Assembly: GCA_965207805.1 (NCBI GenBank)
Contig: OZ242312.1
Coordinates: 372,001 to 436,000, forward strand
Direction: 5' to 3'
Length of the DNA stretch: 64,000 nt
Source of the DNA: Palauibacter sp965207805
GTDB lineage: Bacteria; Gemmatimonadota; Gemmatimonadetes; Palauibacterales; Palauibacteraceae
The translations under genes and the position numbers were made by a program. How positions within the stretch are numbered: position 1 is the first letter of the stretch; every line of letters begins with the position of its first letter. The notes below the pieces were generated by a model. It was not told where the DNA came from, ran no database searches, and saw only the letters and a list, made by a program, of their open reading frames with translations. Below, piece after piece: positions 52,278-61,485 of the stretch.

Positions 52278-53720
52278 TCAGGAAGCCACGCGCCGTGCCT
52301 GGGCCCGCCCGAGCGCAATGGAGAGGACGATCCACATCCCGGCCAGCGGCGCCGTGGACATCGCGACCCACGCCAGCGTGAGGCCGAGCATCGCGAACAG
52401 GCTGTCGATTCCGGCGCCCGCGAGGTCGCCGCCCCGGTACAGGAAGACGTCGACGATCGGCTTCCCCTTGTACTTCTCCGCGGGCGGCACGACCGAGAAC
52501 AGCGTCTCGCGCGAGGGCCGCGAAATCGCGTACCGCGTGGCGCGGTGGACGGCCTGGAAGATCATCATCACTCCGTAGATCGGCCACACGGCGAGCACGA
52601 CGAAGCCGAGCACGGTGACGAGCGGCAGGATGGCCAGCGTCCACCCGACCCCGAGCTTCCGGATCAGGTGGGTCGTGACGAAGATCTGCGTGAGCAGGGT
52701 TCCGAGCTGCGCCAGCGAGTCGAAGTCGGCGAAGCTCCCGACGCGCTGGCTGAACGTGTCCGTGGCCCCGAGGATGACGTTCGCCTGGGTGAAGTAGATG
52801 AGGGTGTTCGAGATCGCCATGAACACGACCCAGAGGCCGACGCCGAGCAGGTAGGGCGACGTGAACACGGCCCGCAGCCCTTCCAGCGCCCCGCCCCCGA
52901 TCCGCGTGCCCCCATCACCTCGTCGCCGGGGCCTGGGTTCCGCCGCCGTCGGTCCGTCCGCCTTGCCGGCTCCGAGCCGGGACAGGTCCGACGCCCCCGC
53001 CCTCCGGTCGAGGATCAGCATGACGGCGATCGCGAGCGCGAAACAGCCGGCGCCGATGAGCATGAGACCGGCGGGCAGGTACGGACTCTCGGTGAGCCCG
53101 CTGACGAAGCTCGCGCCGCGCCCCCCCAGGAACGCTCCCAGCGTCCCGCCGATCCCGATGAAGGGGAACATCCGCTTCCCCTGATCGACGTCGAACACGT
53201 CGACCATGAAGGACCAGAATACGCTGGTCGAGAAGAGGTTGATGACGCTCAACCACACGTAGAACGTGTAGCCGATGCCGCGTGCGAGACCGGTCTCCGC
53301 GTCGGTGCCGATGAGTCCGCCGCCCGCCCGCACGTCCTGGATCAGGAGCGTCGCGAAGCCGATCAGGCAGGCGATGACGAACAGGTAGGCGACCGGGATG
53401 AAGCGCCGCCGGTTCGTGCGCGCGACGACGCCCCCGAAGACGAGGACCGCGAACAGGGAGGCCACCGAAGTCACGGCGAAGAGCCAGCGCAGGTCGTCCA
53501 TCCCGCGCGCGACGCCCATCGCCTCCCGTACCGGCCGCAGGAAGAAGTAGCCGCAGAGGACGAGGAAGAAGAAGAGCGCGGACAACACCGCGAGCCCGAA
53601 CTCGCCCCGCCTCATGTTGAGGATCCGCCGGGCGGCGCCGATGATACGTTCTCCCAAGCTGGCCACGTTCGCTCCCACCGTTAGGTTCCCGGATCCTCTG
53701 AAGAGAATCCCTTTTTCCAT
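52278..53720 (-). CDS. Npt-like nucleotide transporter/MFS protein
   Basis: A 480-residue protein of about 12 helices. It starts LAVLSALFFFLVLCGYFFLR followed by PVREAMGVARG, the motif found in bacterial relatives of NTP/NDP exchange transporters (Npt1/Npt2 annotation) within the MFS. The central soluble loop (ADGPTAAEPRPRRRGDGGTR) separates two halves, and the second has the YKGKPIVDVFLYRGGD motif. True nucleotide exchange is known only for some intracellular bacteria, so the substrate may differ here. A divergent paralogue starts 50 bases away. Confidence 0.83.
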   Translation of the reverse strand: MEKGILFRGSGNLTVGANVASLGERIIGAARRILNMRRGEFGLAVLSALFFFLVLCGYFFLRPVREAMGVARGMDDLRWLFAVTSVASLFAVLVFGGVVARTNRRRFIPVAYLFVIACLIGFATLLIQDVRAGGGLIGTDAETGLARGIGYTFYVWLSVINLFSTSVFWSFMVDVFDVDQGKRMFPFIGIGGTLGAFLGGRGASFVSGLTESPYLPAGLMLIGAGCFALAIAVMLILDRRAGASDLSRLGAGKADGPTAAEPRPRRRGDGGTRIGGGALEGLRAVFTSPYLLGVGLWVVFMAISNTLIYFTQANVILGATDTFSQRVGSFADFDSLAQLGTLLTQIFVTTHLIRKLGVGWTLAILPLVTVLGFVVLAVWPIYGVMMIFQAVHRATRYAISRPSRETLFSVVPPAEKYKGKPIVDVFLYRGGDLAGAGIDSLFAMLGLTLAWVAMSTAPLAGMWIVLSIALGRAQARRVAS

Positions 53721-53770
53721 CGACCGGCAAGCAGAGCCACCATGAAGCGCGATCCCGGAGCTTCCGTCGC

Positions 53771-55147
53771 ATGACCCCGCCCCCGGAGAGCGAGACGCGC
53801 ACGTTCGCCGAGTGGCTGACGGGCGCCCGCCCGGAAGAGGCCCGGCTCGTGCTCCTGTCGGCCCTCTACTTCTTCTTCATCCTGTCGGCGTACTACGTGA
53901 TCCGGCCCATCCGCGAGGAGATGGCCGTGGCGGGCGGGGTCGAGAACATCCCCTGGCTCTTCACGGGTACGCTGACGGCCATGCTTCTCGTGCACCCGAT
54001 CTTCGCCGCGGTCGTGTCACGGTGGACCCGCCGGCGGTTCGTGACCCTCACGTACCGCTTCTTCATGCTGAACCTGCTGGTCTACTTCGTGCTGCTGAGG
54101 GTCGTGACCGACGGCGACGCTTCCGTATGGATCGGCCGGACCTTCTTCGTCTGGATCAGCGTCTTCAACCTGTTCGTGGTCTCCGTCTTCTGGTCGTTCA
54201 TGACCGACATCTTCCGGGAGCGCCAGAGCCGCCGCCTGTTCGGCCTCATCGGAGTCGGCGGAACCGTGGGGGGGATCGTGGGGTCCGCGATCACGGCCTC
54301 GCTGGTGGGGTTCCTGTCGCCCGCGACGCTCCTCCTGTTCTCGGTGCTGCTGCTCGAGGGCGCGGTCGTCTGCCTCAAGGCACTCGATTCGCGCTGCGCG
54401 ACCTCCGCGGCCGCGGGTGACGATTCGGGCGTCGCCGCCGGCAGCCGTCCGGACGTGGCGGGCGGCGAAGGCGAGACGGAGGAGGTGATCGGGGGTTCGG
54501 CGCTGGAGGGGATTCGGCGGGTCCTGGCGTCGCCCTACCTGCTCGGGATCGGCGCCTTCATGCTGCTGTTCACGATCGGTTCCACCTTCCTCTACAACAT
54601 CCAGGCGGACATCATCTCCCGCACCTTCGCGACGGGCGCGGAGCGGACCTCGGTCTTCGCGCGTATCGATCTCTCGGTGAACATCCTCACGCTGTGTACC
54701 CAGCTCTTTCTGACGGGCCGCATCCTGAAGTGGCTCGGCGTGCGCCTGGCGCTCGGAATCCTGCCCGTGCTCAGCGTCCTCGGCTTCCTGGCGCTCGGGG
54801 CGGCGCCCGTCTTCGCGGTGTTCGTCGTGTTCCAGGTGCTGCGGAGGGCGGGGAACTTCGCGCTCGCGGTGCCGACGCGGGAGGTGCTCTACACCGTCCT
54901 TCCGCGCCGCGACAAGTACAAGGCCAAGAACTTCAACGACCTGTTCGTCTACCGGGCGGGGGACCAGATCGGCGTGTGGTCCTTCGCCGGACTGCGCGCG
55001 CTCGGGCTGGGAAGCTCCGCGCTGGCGCTGACCATGGTCCCGCTTGCCGGAGTGTGGCTGCTGATCGCGCTGTGGCTGGGAAAGAAGCAGGCGGCGCTGG
55101 CTCGGAGTCCAGCCGGGCGTCGCGTGGAGGCGGGCGCGGCCACCTAG
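53771..55147 (+). CDS. Second Npt-like nucleotide transporter/MFS protein
   Basis: A 458-residue paralogue of the divergent neighbour with matching landmarks: LLSALYFFFILSAYYVIRPI followed by REEMAVAG, a soluble loop at the middle (AGSRPDVAGGEGETEE), and DKYKAKNFNDLFVYRAGDQI in the second half. Sequence outside these motifs has diverged strongly, so the duplication is old. About 12 membrane helices are predicted. Each pair member may transport a different compound, or they may be redundant. Confidence 0.83.
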   Translation: MTPPPESETRTFAEWLTGARPEEARLVLLSALYFFFILSAYYVIRPIREEMAVAGGVENIPWLFTGTLTAMLLVHPIFAAVVSRWTRRRFVTLTYRFFMLNLLVYFVLLRVVTDGDASVWIGRTFFVWISVFNLFVVSVFWSFMTDIFRERQSRRLFGLIGVGGTVGGIVGSAITASLVGFLSPATLLLFSVLLLEGAVVCLKALDSRCATSAAAGDDSGVAAGSRPDVAGGEGETEEVIGGSALEGIRRVLASPYLLGIGAFMLLFTIGSTFLYNIQADIISRTFATGAERTSVFARIDLSVNILTLCTQLFLTGRILKWLGVRLALGILPVLSVLGFLALGAAPVFAVFVVFQVLRRAGNFALAVPTREVLYTVLPRRDKYKAKNFNDLFVYRAGDQIGVWSFAGLRALGLGSSALALTMVPLAGVWLLIALWLGKKQAALARSPAGRRVEAGAAT

Positions 55148-55154
55148 CGGGGGT

Positions 55155-56093
55155 TCAGACGGCGCACAGCTCCACGGCTTCGCGCAGCGAGCGCAGGGGG
55201 TCGCCGCTCCGCGGGATGAACTCGTGGGCCATGTAGCCCTCGAAACCCGTGTCCGCGATCGCGCGCACGATCGGGGGATAGTTCAGTTCCTGCGTGTCGT
55301 CGATCTCGGCCCGCCCCGGGACCCCGCCCGTGTGGTAGTGGCCGATCCAGGGGCTCGCGTCCGTCAGCGTGCGGATGATGTCCCCTTCCATGATCTGCAT
55401 GTGGTAGATGTCGTAGAGGATCTTCACGCGAGGCGAGTCGACGGCCCGGATGATCTCGAGTGCGTAATCCATGCGGTCGCCGATGTAGTCGACGTGTCCG
55501 CCGGGCTTCGAGTTCAGGACCTCGACGAGGATCGTGACGCCCTCGGACTCGGCGATCGGGGCGCACGCCTCGAGGCAGCGTATGGAGTTCCCGATCCCGA
55601 CGCCGTTTTCCATCCCGCGGCGGTTGCCGAAGAAGCAGATCACGTTGGGGACCGAGACGCGCGCGGCGTGCGGGATGTGGCGCTCGAAGGCCTCGATGAT
55701 GCCGGCGTGGTTCTTCGTCTCGTTCAGGCCGTCCTCGATCGTCCCGGCCGCCACGTCGCCGCACGAGACCGTGAGACCGTGGTCGTGCGCGACGGACCAT
55801 TCCTCGACCGTGAGCAGGTCCATCGCGGTGAGACCCATGTCGGCCACGCCGCGGCAGAAGGGGACGAGTGGAATCTCCTCGAAGCACCAGCGCGCCACGG
55901 ACTGCGTGATGGCGTTGGCGGACCGGCGGGCGCCGGGCACACCGCGCCCCGATCCTCCGGGCCCGCCGGCGAGCGCCGACGCGGAGTTCGCCCTGCCGCC
56001 CACGAGGAGACCGAGCGAGGCGGCGCCCGTCGCGCGCAGGGCGTCGCGGCGGCTGACCGGCTTCCGGTTGCGGGGTGGGGCCGGATCAGCCAT
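55155..56093 (-). CDS. Tat-exported hydroxypyruvate isomerase-like TIM barrel
   Basis: A 312-residue protein with a twin-arginine signal (VSRRDALRATGAASLGLLVGG) and an AP endonuclease 2/xylose isomerase-like barrel (KILYDIYHMQIMEGDIIRTL, then SPWIGHYHTGGVPGRAEIDD and GYMAHEFIPRSGDP) most like hydroxypyruvate isomerase. Export of such an isomerase is typical of Bacteroidota and Gemmatimonadota sugar modules. The substrate is probably a keto- or modified sugar. It overlaps the next isomerase gene by 8 bases. Confidence 0.83.
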   Translation of the reverse strand: MADPAPPRNRKPVSRRDALRATGAASLGLLVGGRANSASALAGGPGGSGRGVPGARRSANAITQSVARWCFEEIPLVPFCRGVADMGLTAMDLLTVEEWSVAHDHGLTVSCGDVAAGTIEDGLNETKNHAGIIEAFERHIPHAARVSVPNVICFFGNRRGMENGVGIGNSIRCLEACAPIAESEGVTILVEVLNSKPGGHVDYIGDRMDYALEIIRAVDSPRVKILYDIYHMQIMEGDIIRTLTDASPWIGHYHTGGVPGRAEIDDTQELNYPPIVRAIADTGFEGYMAHEFIPRSGDPLRSLREAVELCAV

Positions 56094-56946
56094 CGAGCGC
56101 GTTGAGGTGCTCGTAGCTCGCGCGCACCGACCCCATCGGGTCGGCGGGCGCGTCGTGCTCGACGAAGTAGTGGATGAGCCCCGCCTCGTCCGAGCGCTCG
56201 AAGATCGCCGCGAAGTCGATGATGCCCGCGCCCACGTCCGCCATCTCGCCATCCGCCGTGCGGTCCTTCACGTGGCAGAGGTCGAAGCGGCCGGGATACC
56301 GGCTGAAGTAGTCGAACGGGTCGGCGCCGCCGTGCACGAGCCAGTAGAAGTCGACCTCGTAGGTGACGAGTTCGGGGTCCGTGTTCTCGATCATCACGTC
56401 GAGCAGACGGAGGCCGTCCACCTCTTCGAGTTCGAAGTCGTGGTTGTGATAGCCGAACACGAGCCCGGCCTCCCGGCAGCGCGCCCCGAGCCCGTTGAAC
56501 TCGTCCGCGAGCCGCCGGTATCCGTCCACGAGGGCCGTTCCCGTGGCTCCGTCGTTTCCCGGCCGCTCGGGGCCCGCGAGGTAGGGGAGGACGAGGTACC
56601 GGTGTCCGATCTCGGCGGCCGCGGCGGCGGCCTCGTCGAAGCTGGACCGGAGTTCCTCGAGCGACAGGTGGGCCGCGGGGGCGGTGAGGCCTTCCGCGTC
56701 CAGCGCGATCCGGATCTCGGCCGGCGAGCGGCCGAAGTAGCCGGCGAACTCCACCTCGCCGTAGCCGATGCGGGCGACGGCGGCGAGGGTCCGCTCGACA
56801 TCGCGCGCCATCAGCGACCGCACCGTGTAGAGTTGGAGCCCCCAGGCATCGGGGAGCGTCCGGACCCCGGCGGCGGCCGCGCGTCCGGCGCCCGCGAGGA
56901 GGAGTCCGGCGCCGAGCGAGTGCTGCACGAATCTTCGTCTGTCCAT
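56086..56946 (-). CDS. Tat-exported sugar phosphate isomerase/epimerase-like protein
   Basis: A 286-residue TIM barrel with a Tat signal (MDRRRFVQHSLGAGLLLAGA). Body motifs include WGLQLYTVRSLMARDVERTL, VFGYHNHDFELEEVDGLRLL and FDLCHVKDRTADGEMADVG, typical of exported IolE/3-keto-sugar-processing relatives. Glu, His and Asp residues in these motifs form the metal site. It precedes and overlaps the second barrel gene. The two are divergent from the GMC dehydrogenase pair, suggesting a shared sugar pathway. Confidence 0.83.
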   Translation of the reverse strand: MDRRRFVQHSLGAGLLLAGAGRAAAAGVRTLPDAWGLQLYTVRSLMARDVERTLAAVARIGYGEVEFAGYFGRSPAEIRIALDAEGLTAPAAHLSLEELRSSFDEAAAAAAEIGHRYLVLPYLAGPERPGNDGATGTALVDGYRRLADEFNGLGARCREAGLVFGYHNHDFELEEVDGLRLLDVMIENTDPELVTYEVDFYWLVHGGADPFDYFSRYPGRFDLCHVKDRTADGEMADVGAGIIDFAAIFERSDEAGLIHYFVEHDAPADPMGSVRASYEHLNALDG

Positions 56947-57110
56947 GCGCGCAATATGTCGCGCACCCCGGTCGGCGTCGAACCGCGGCCCGACCAGGTG
57001 CGGGGCGCTCGAACGCCACGGGGCTTTTGCCACGGGCTGCCGGGCCTATGTTGGCGGTGCGCGGCGGCGCCTCCGCCGTCCGCGCGCGTCGATGCGGGGG
57101 AGGAGCGACT

Positions 57111-57725
57111 GTGAGACGCCGCAGGGCTCTCGAGATCATCGGTGTGGCCGCGGGCGCGCCGCTGCTGGCGCCGGGGAGCGCGGTGGCGGAGGCCTTGGCG
57201 CTCGGGCAGCGCATCCGGTCGGTGGCCGGCCCGGTCGGCGGCGCGCCGCCCGCGACGCTCACGCCCGCGCAGGCGCGGACGGTGACGGCGCTCGCCGAGG
57301 TCATCATCCCCCGGACCGACACGCCCGGCGCGAGCGAGGCGGGCGTCACCGCATTCGTCGATGCCCTCCTGACCGGTTGGCTGGACGCGTCGGACCGCGA
57401 CCGTTTCCTCGCCGGCCTGGACGCCGTAGACCCCACTGCCCGGGCGGCCCACGGCGCCGACTTCGCCGACTGCACGCCCGCGCAACAGGCCGAACTCGTC
57501 GGACAGATGGACGAAGACCTCGACCGCCTCCGCCGGAATCCGGATGAAGACGAGCGACGGACCTTCTTCTACGACATGAAGCGCTTCACGCTCGCCGGCT
57601 ACTTCACCTCGCAGCCGGGCCTGCGAACGCTGGGATACCGGATCATCCCCGGTGCCTTCGAGGGGTGCGTCATCCTCGACCAGTACGGCACGGGCGAGCG
57701 ACGCCGAGGCGGAGGGCAGCTGTGA
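57111..57725 (+). CDS. Gluconate 2-dehydrogenase subunit 3 family protein (Tat)
   Basis: A 204-residue small subunit of a membrane-linked GMC dehydrogenase. The GTG at 57111 follows AGGAG and gives a twin-arginine signal (MRRRRALEIIGVAAGAPLLA). The domain reads TVTALAEVIIPRTDTPGASE, then RRTFFYDMKRFTLAGYFTSQ and a C-terminal PGAFEGCVILDQYG. In known relatives this subunit chaperones and exports the catalytic subunit, which lacks its own signal. The next gene overlaps by GTGA and encodes that subunit. Confidence 0.88.
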   Translation: MRRRRALEIIGVAAGAPLLAPGSAVAEALALGQRIRSVAGPVGGAPPATLTPAQARTVTALAEVIIPRTDTPGASEAGVTAFVDALLTGWLDASDRDRFLAGLDAVDPTARAAHGADFADCTPAQQAELVGQMDEDLDRLRRNPDEDERRTFFYDMKRFTLAGYFTSQPGLRTLGYRIIPGAFEGCVILDQYGTGERRRGGGQL

Positions 57726-59413
57726 GCCGCCGCCAGGACGTCTGGGACGCGATCGTCGTCGGCTCGGGGATCACCGGTGGCTGGGCCGCGAAGGAACTCG
57801 CCGAGCTCGGCCTCCGCACGCTGGTGCTCGAGGCGGGGCCAATGATCGTCCCCGAGCGGGACTACACGGAGCACGTGCCCCCGTACCGCATGCCGTACCG
57901 CGGCTGGAACGACCGCAAGGCGCTCGCCGCCGAGCAGCCCGTGCAGCGGGAGTGCTACGCCTGCGACGAGATGGGCCGGAAGTTCTTCGTCAACGACATC
58001 GAGAACCCGTACACGACCCCCGACGAGAAGCCCTTCCTGTGGATCCGGGGCCGCCAGGTCGGCGGGCGTTCGATCATGTGGGCGCGTCAATCGTATCGCC
58101 TCAGCGACCTGGATTTCGAGGCCAACGCGCGCGACGGGATCGGAGTCGACTGGCCGATCCGCTACGCGGAACTCGCTCCGTGGTATTCGTACGTCGAGGA
58201 GTTCGTCGGGATCAGCGGGCAGCCCGAGGGGCTCCCGCAACTGCCCGACAGCGTCCTCTTGCCTCCCATGCAGATGACGTGCGTCGAGAACGCGGTGAAG
58301 GAGGCGATCGCGCGCGACTTCGGCGACACGCGGATGATGACGATCGGACGCACCGCCGTTCTCACCCGCGACCACAAGGGGCGGAGCGCCTGCCACTACT
58401 GCGGTCCGTGCCACCGCGGCTGCCGGACGAAGAGCTACTTCAGTTCGCTCAGCGCCACGCTTCCCGCGGCCGAAGCCACCGGACGCATGACGCTGCGGCC
58501 GGACAGCGTCGTGCACAGCGTGATCTGGGACCCCGCCCGCGGGCGGGTCACCGGCGTCCGCGTCATCGACCGGCAGACGGGCGAGGATCTGGAGTTCTTT
58601 GGCGAGATCGTGATGCTCGGCGCCTCGGCGCTCGAGTCGACCCGCATCCTCCTCAACTCGACGTCCGCCGACTTCCCGGACGGGCTCGCGAATTCGAGCG
58701 GGGTCCTCGGCCGCTATCTCATGGACCACACAATGAGCACCGGTGCGAAGGCGAAGTTCCCGGGCTGGGAGAATCACGGCTACACCGGCGAGCGTCCGAA
58801 CGGGATCTACATCCCCCGCTTCCGAAACGTGACGGAGCCGTCGCCCGACTTCATCCGGGGTTACGGCTACCAGGGCTGGTCCACGCGGCAGGGCTGGAGT
58901 CGCGGCCTCGACATGCCGGGCTTCGGGGCGGACTACAAGCGCCGGCTCACCGAACCCGGGGTGTGGGAGTTCGAACTCGGCGCCTTCGGGGAATGTCTCC
59001 CGCGCGAGGAGAACTACATCGAACTCGACCCGGAGCGGGTGGATGCGTGGGGAATCCCGGCCCTCCGCATCCACTGCGAGTGGGGCGACAACGAGCGCCT
59101 GATGATGCGGGACAGCGCGGAGCGCGCCGCGGAAATGCTGGAGGCCGGCGGCGGCACGGACGTCGAGTTGCTGACCGAGATCACGGCGCCGGGACTCACG
59201 ATCCACGAGATGGGAACGGCCCGCATGGGACGGGATCCGGCGACCTCCGTCCTCAACGGCTTCAACCAGGCTTGGGACGCGCCGAACCTGTTCGTGATAG
59301 ACGGCGCGGCGATGCCCTCCTCCGCCTGCCAGAACCCGTCACTCACCTACATGGCCCTCACCGCCCGCGCCTGCCACTACGCCCACTGGGCAAAGAACCG
59401 CGCCGAACTCTAG
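57722..59413 (+). CDS. GMC-family FAD sugar dehydrogenase, catalytic subunit
   Basis: A 563-residue oxidoreductase with the FAD-binding N-terminus DAIVVGSGITGGWAAKELAE and the GMC C-terminal GAAMPSSACQNPSLTYMALT with the likely catalytic Asn/His pair. It has no signal peptide, so it probably follows subunit 3 through Tat. A Cys-rich motif CHYCGPCHRGC near residue 223-233 is reminiscent of an iron-sulfur site in some FAD glucose dehydrogenases. Together with the two barrels it would oxidise sugars such as glucosides to 3-keto forms; the substrate is inferred. Confidence 0.87.
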   Translation: MSRRQDVWDAIVVGSGITGGWAAKELAELGLRTLVLEAGPMIVPERDYTEHVPPYRMPYRGWNDRKALAAEQPVQRECYACDEMGRKFFVNDIENPYTTPDEKPFLWIRGRQVGGRSIMWARQSYRLSDLDFEANARDGIGVDWPIRYAELAPWYSYVEEFVGISGQPEGLPQLPDSVLLPPMQMTCVENAVKEAIARDFGDTRMMTIGRTAVLTRDHKGRSACHYCGPCHRGCRTKSYFSSLSATLPAAEATGRMTLRPDSVVHSVIWDPARGRVTGVRVIDRQTGEDLEFFGEIVMLGASALESTRILLNSTSADFPDGLANSSGVLGRYLMDHTMSTGAKAKFPGWENHGYTGERPNGIYIPRFRNVTEPSPDFIRGYGYQGWSTRQGWSRGLDMPGFGADYKRRLTEPGVWEFELGAFGECLPREENYIELDPERVDAWGIPALRIHCEWGDNERLMMRDSAERAAEMLEAGGGTDVELLTEITAPGLTIHEMGTARMGRDPATSVLNGFNQAWDAPNLFVIDGAAMPSSACQNPSLTYMALTARACHYAHWAKNRAEL

Positions 59414-59479
59414 AACGCCCGCCGGACTTGCTGCCCGCCACGAAAAACCGCCGCGTCCGCCCCTTTGATCCGTAGATAG

Positions 59480-59506
59480 TATGGCCATATATTCCTAATA
59501 TGGCCA
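59480..59506. promoter_or_regulatory. Palindromic operator overlapping the antitoxin start
   Basis: TATGGCCAT (59480-59488) and TATGGCCA (59499-59506) are repeated 19 bp apart, each self-complementary through TGGCCA. The second contains the ATG at 59500. Two half-sites on one helix face over the promoter/start suggest autorepression by the ribbon-helix-helix protein. No Shine-Dalgarno is visible, so the mRNA may be leaderless or nearly so. Confidence 0.7.
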
Positions 59507-59784
59507 CCATAACGATTAAATCGACCTATTCGCTCGATGTGGAGTCGGTTCGAGCCCTCGAGGCGCTCGCGCGGCGCTGGAGCGTCTCGAAATCGGAAGT
59601 CCTGAGGCGCGCGATCAAAGCGGCAGCCGAGGAGGATGCGGCACGGGAGGATGGCCCCCTCGGCGCCCTCGATCGGATGCAGACCGTCGTTCGGGAGCGC
59701 AGCGTGGATCTCGGGGCATGGGAGCGCGAGGTCGTGGCGGAACGACGCACGCAGCGCGAGGGCAAGACGTCCGGCGGTCGATGA
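59500..59784 (+). CDS. Ribbon-helix-helix antitoxin
   Basis: A 94-residue protein with an RHH DNA-binding N-terminus (TITIKSTYSLDVESVRALEA then LARRWSVSKSEVLRRAIKAA) and a charged helical tail for toxin binding (WEREVVAERRTQREGKTSGG). It overlaps the PIN toxin gene by ATGA. It would bind the palindrome at its own start and neutralise the toxin. Confidence 0.85.
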   Translation: MATITIKSTYSLDVESVRALEALARRWSVSKSEVLRRAIKAAAEEDAAREDGPLGALDRMQTVVRERSVDLGAWEREVVAERRTQREGKTSGGR

Positions 59785-60152
59785 TCCATCTGGACACCAG
59801 CTTCCTGATCCGCGCGCTGGATGCGGGATCCACTCAAGATCGTCGGTTGAGAGGCTGGATCTCCGACGGAGTGACCTTGGGCATGAGTGCCGTGGCTTGG
59901 ACCGAGTTTCTCTGTGGCCCGCTACCCTCCGCTACGCTTGCCCTCGCGGATGATCTGATTGGCCCGCGCAGAGCATTCACCACCGGAGACGCGACCTTGG
60001 CCGCTCGCATGTTCAACGAGACGGGACGTCGGCGGGGGTCGCTGCTCGACTGCATGATCGCGGCCACCGCGCTCGGAGAAGGAGCGCGGATCGCCACGGT
60101 GAACGTAAAGGACTTCCGACGCTTCGAGTCTTTCGGGCTCCAGTTGGCCTGA
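59781..60152 (+). CDS. vapC: PIN-domain ribonuclease toxin (VapC-like)
   Basis: A 123-residue PIN protein, the toxin of a type II pair. The four acidic residues are visible: Asp in MIHLDTSFLIRALD, Glu in AVAWTEFLCG, Asp in GSLLDCMIAATAL, and Asp in ATVNVKDFRRF. It should cleave tRNA or rRNA when free. The start at 59781 overlaps the antitoxin stop. The RHH plus PIN combination is common in VapBC-like loci. Confidence 0.87.
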   Translation: MIHLDTSFLIRALDAGSTQDRRLRGWISDGVTLGMSAVAWTEFLCGPLPSATLALADDLIGPRRAFTTGDATLAARMFNETGRRRGSLLDCMIAATALGEGARIATVNVKDFRRFESFGLQLA

Positions 60153-60162
60153 CGTACGCCGG

Positions 60163-61485
60163 CTAGATCGACCGGGCGAGCGCGTCGGCGATCTGTTCCA
60201 TCTCCGCCATCGTGTTGTACATGTGCGGGCAGAGCCGGATGCCGGGGAAGCGCGCCGTCCGGAGCGCGCCCGCGACGCCGTGTTCCTCGTAGATCCGGTT
60301 GAAGATCTCCGTGTGATCGTCGACCGGCAGTTGCGCGATGACGACGCCCCCGCTGAGGCCCGGCACGTCCGACGTGTGGAACTTCACCTCGGGGATCCGC
60401 TCCCGGATTGCCCCCTTGAGCCTGGCCGCGAGCGCCCGCATGCGCTCCTCGATCGCCGCCGCCCCGATCGCCTGGTGGAACTCGACCGTCTTCCCCACGC
60501 CCGCCACCGCCGCGTCGTCCCGCTGCCCGAACGTGCCGAACTTGTCGGCCCCGCCCCCGGCGACCGCGCCGTCCCAGCCCACGCCGACGACGCTGGGCCA
60601 CAGTTCGGCGACCCGGTCCGTCCGCACGTAAAGAACACCGGCTTCCTTCGGCCCGCAGAACCACTTGTGGGCGCTCCCCGTGTACGAGTCGCATCCCATC
60701 GCGTGCAGGTCGACCTTCACCGCGCCGAAGCTCTGGGCCCCGTCCATGTGGACGTAGATGCCACGGTCGCGTGCGATGCGGCACAGTCGCTGCGCCGGCA
60801 GCTCGACGCCCGAGATGTTCGAGATCTGCGTCACCGCGAGCACCCGCGTCCGGTCCGTGAAGGCGCTCACGAAGGCGTCGATCAACTCATCCTCGGTCTC
60901 CGGCGACGGGGGCGTCGTCACCCGGACCACGTTGTAGCCGAAGCGCTCTGCGCGGACATCCCAGGCCACGTAGTTCGTGGGATGGTTCTGGTCCCAGAGC
61001 ACGACCTCGTCTCCAGCGTCCAGCACGAGTCCGTTGATCACCGCGTTGTTGCTCTCGGAGGTGTTGCGGGTGATGACGATCTCCTCGGGCGAGGCGCCGA
61101 GGAGGTCGGCCAGACTTTCCACCGACTTCGTGGCGAGCGCGTTGAACTTGGCCCGGTTGTGGAACGAGGCGTCCTGGTCGATGTCGCGCGTGTAGCCGAA
61201 CACGGTCTCCTGCACCGGCCAGGGAGAGGGACAGAGGTTCGCCGCGTTCATGAGGATGAGGCCGGGGCGGAGCGGGAACTGACCCTTGACCATCTCCCAG
61301 AACGACTCGTCTCCGGTCCCCAGGAGGTCTCGCCGCGCCGACAGGTCCTCGAGGCCGAGGGCGGGCTGCGAGCGCGCGAACGTCCACGCCGGCGCGGCCG
61401 CGAGGGCGGCCCCCGCGGCGGCACGCTTGAGGAATCGGCGACGGTCGGGCAGGCGGGTCATGTCGGTGGGCGTGCGAGTCGTCAC
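60163..61485 (-). CDS. Tat-exported class V aminotransferase (isopenicillin N epimerase-like)
   Basis: A 440-residue PLP-dependent enzyme with a twin-arginine signal (PDRRRFLKRAAAGAALAAAP). The fold I type has ITRNTSESNNAVINGLVLDA, IYVHMDGAQSFGAVKVDLHA and the PLP lysine in GSAHKWFCGPKEAGVLYV. The GTG at 61485 follows GGGAGG at good spacing; an ATG at 61461 would shorten the signal. The family includes cysteine desulfurase-like and epimerase enzymes; export in this form is frequent in Gemmatimonadota-like genomes. The substrate is not known. Confidence 0.85.
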   Translation of the reverse strand: MTTRTPTDMTRLPDRRRFLKRAAAGAALAAAPAWTFARSQPALGLEDLSARRDLLGTGDESFWEMVKGQFPLRPGLILMNAANLCPSPWPVQETVFGYTRDIDQDASFHNRAKFNALATKSVESLADLLGASPEEIVITRNTSESNNAVINGLVLDAGDEVVLWDQNHPTNYVAWDVRAERFGYNVVRVTTPPSPETEDELIDAFVSAFTDRTRVLAVTQISNISGVELPAQRLCRIARDRGIYVHMDGAQSFGAVKVDLHAMGCDSYTGSAHKWFCGPKEAGVLYVRTDRVAELWPSVVGVGWDGAVAGGGADKFGTFGQRDDAAVAGVGKTVEFHQAIGAAAIEERMRALAARLKGAIRERIPEVKFHTSDVPGLSGGVVIAQLPVDDHTEIFNRIYEEHGVAGALRTARFPGIRLCPHMYNTMAEMEQIADALARSI

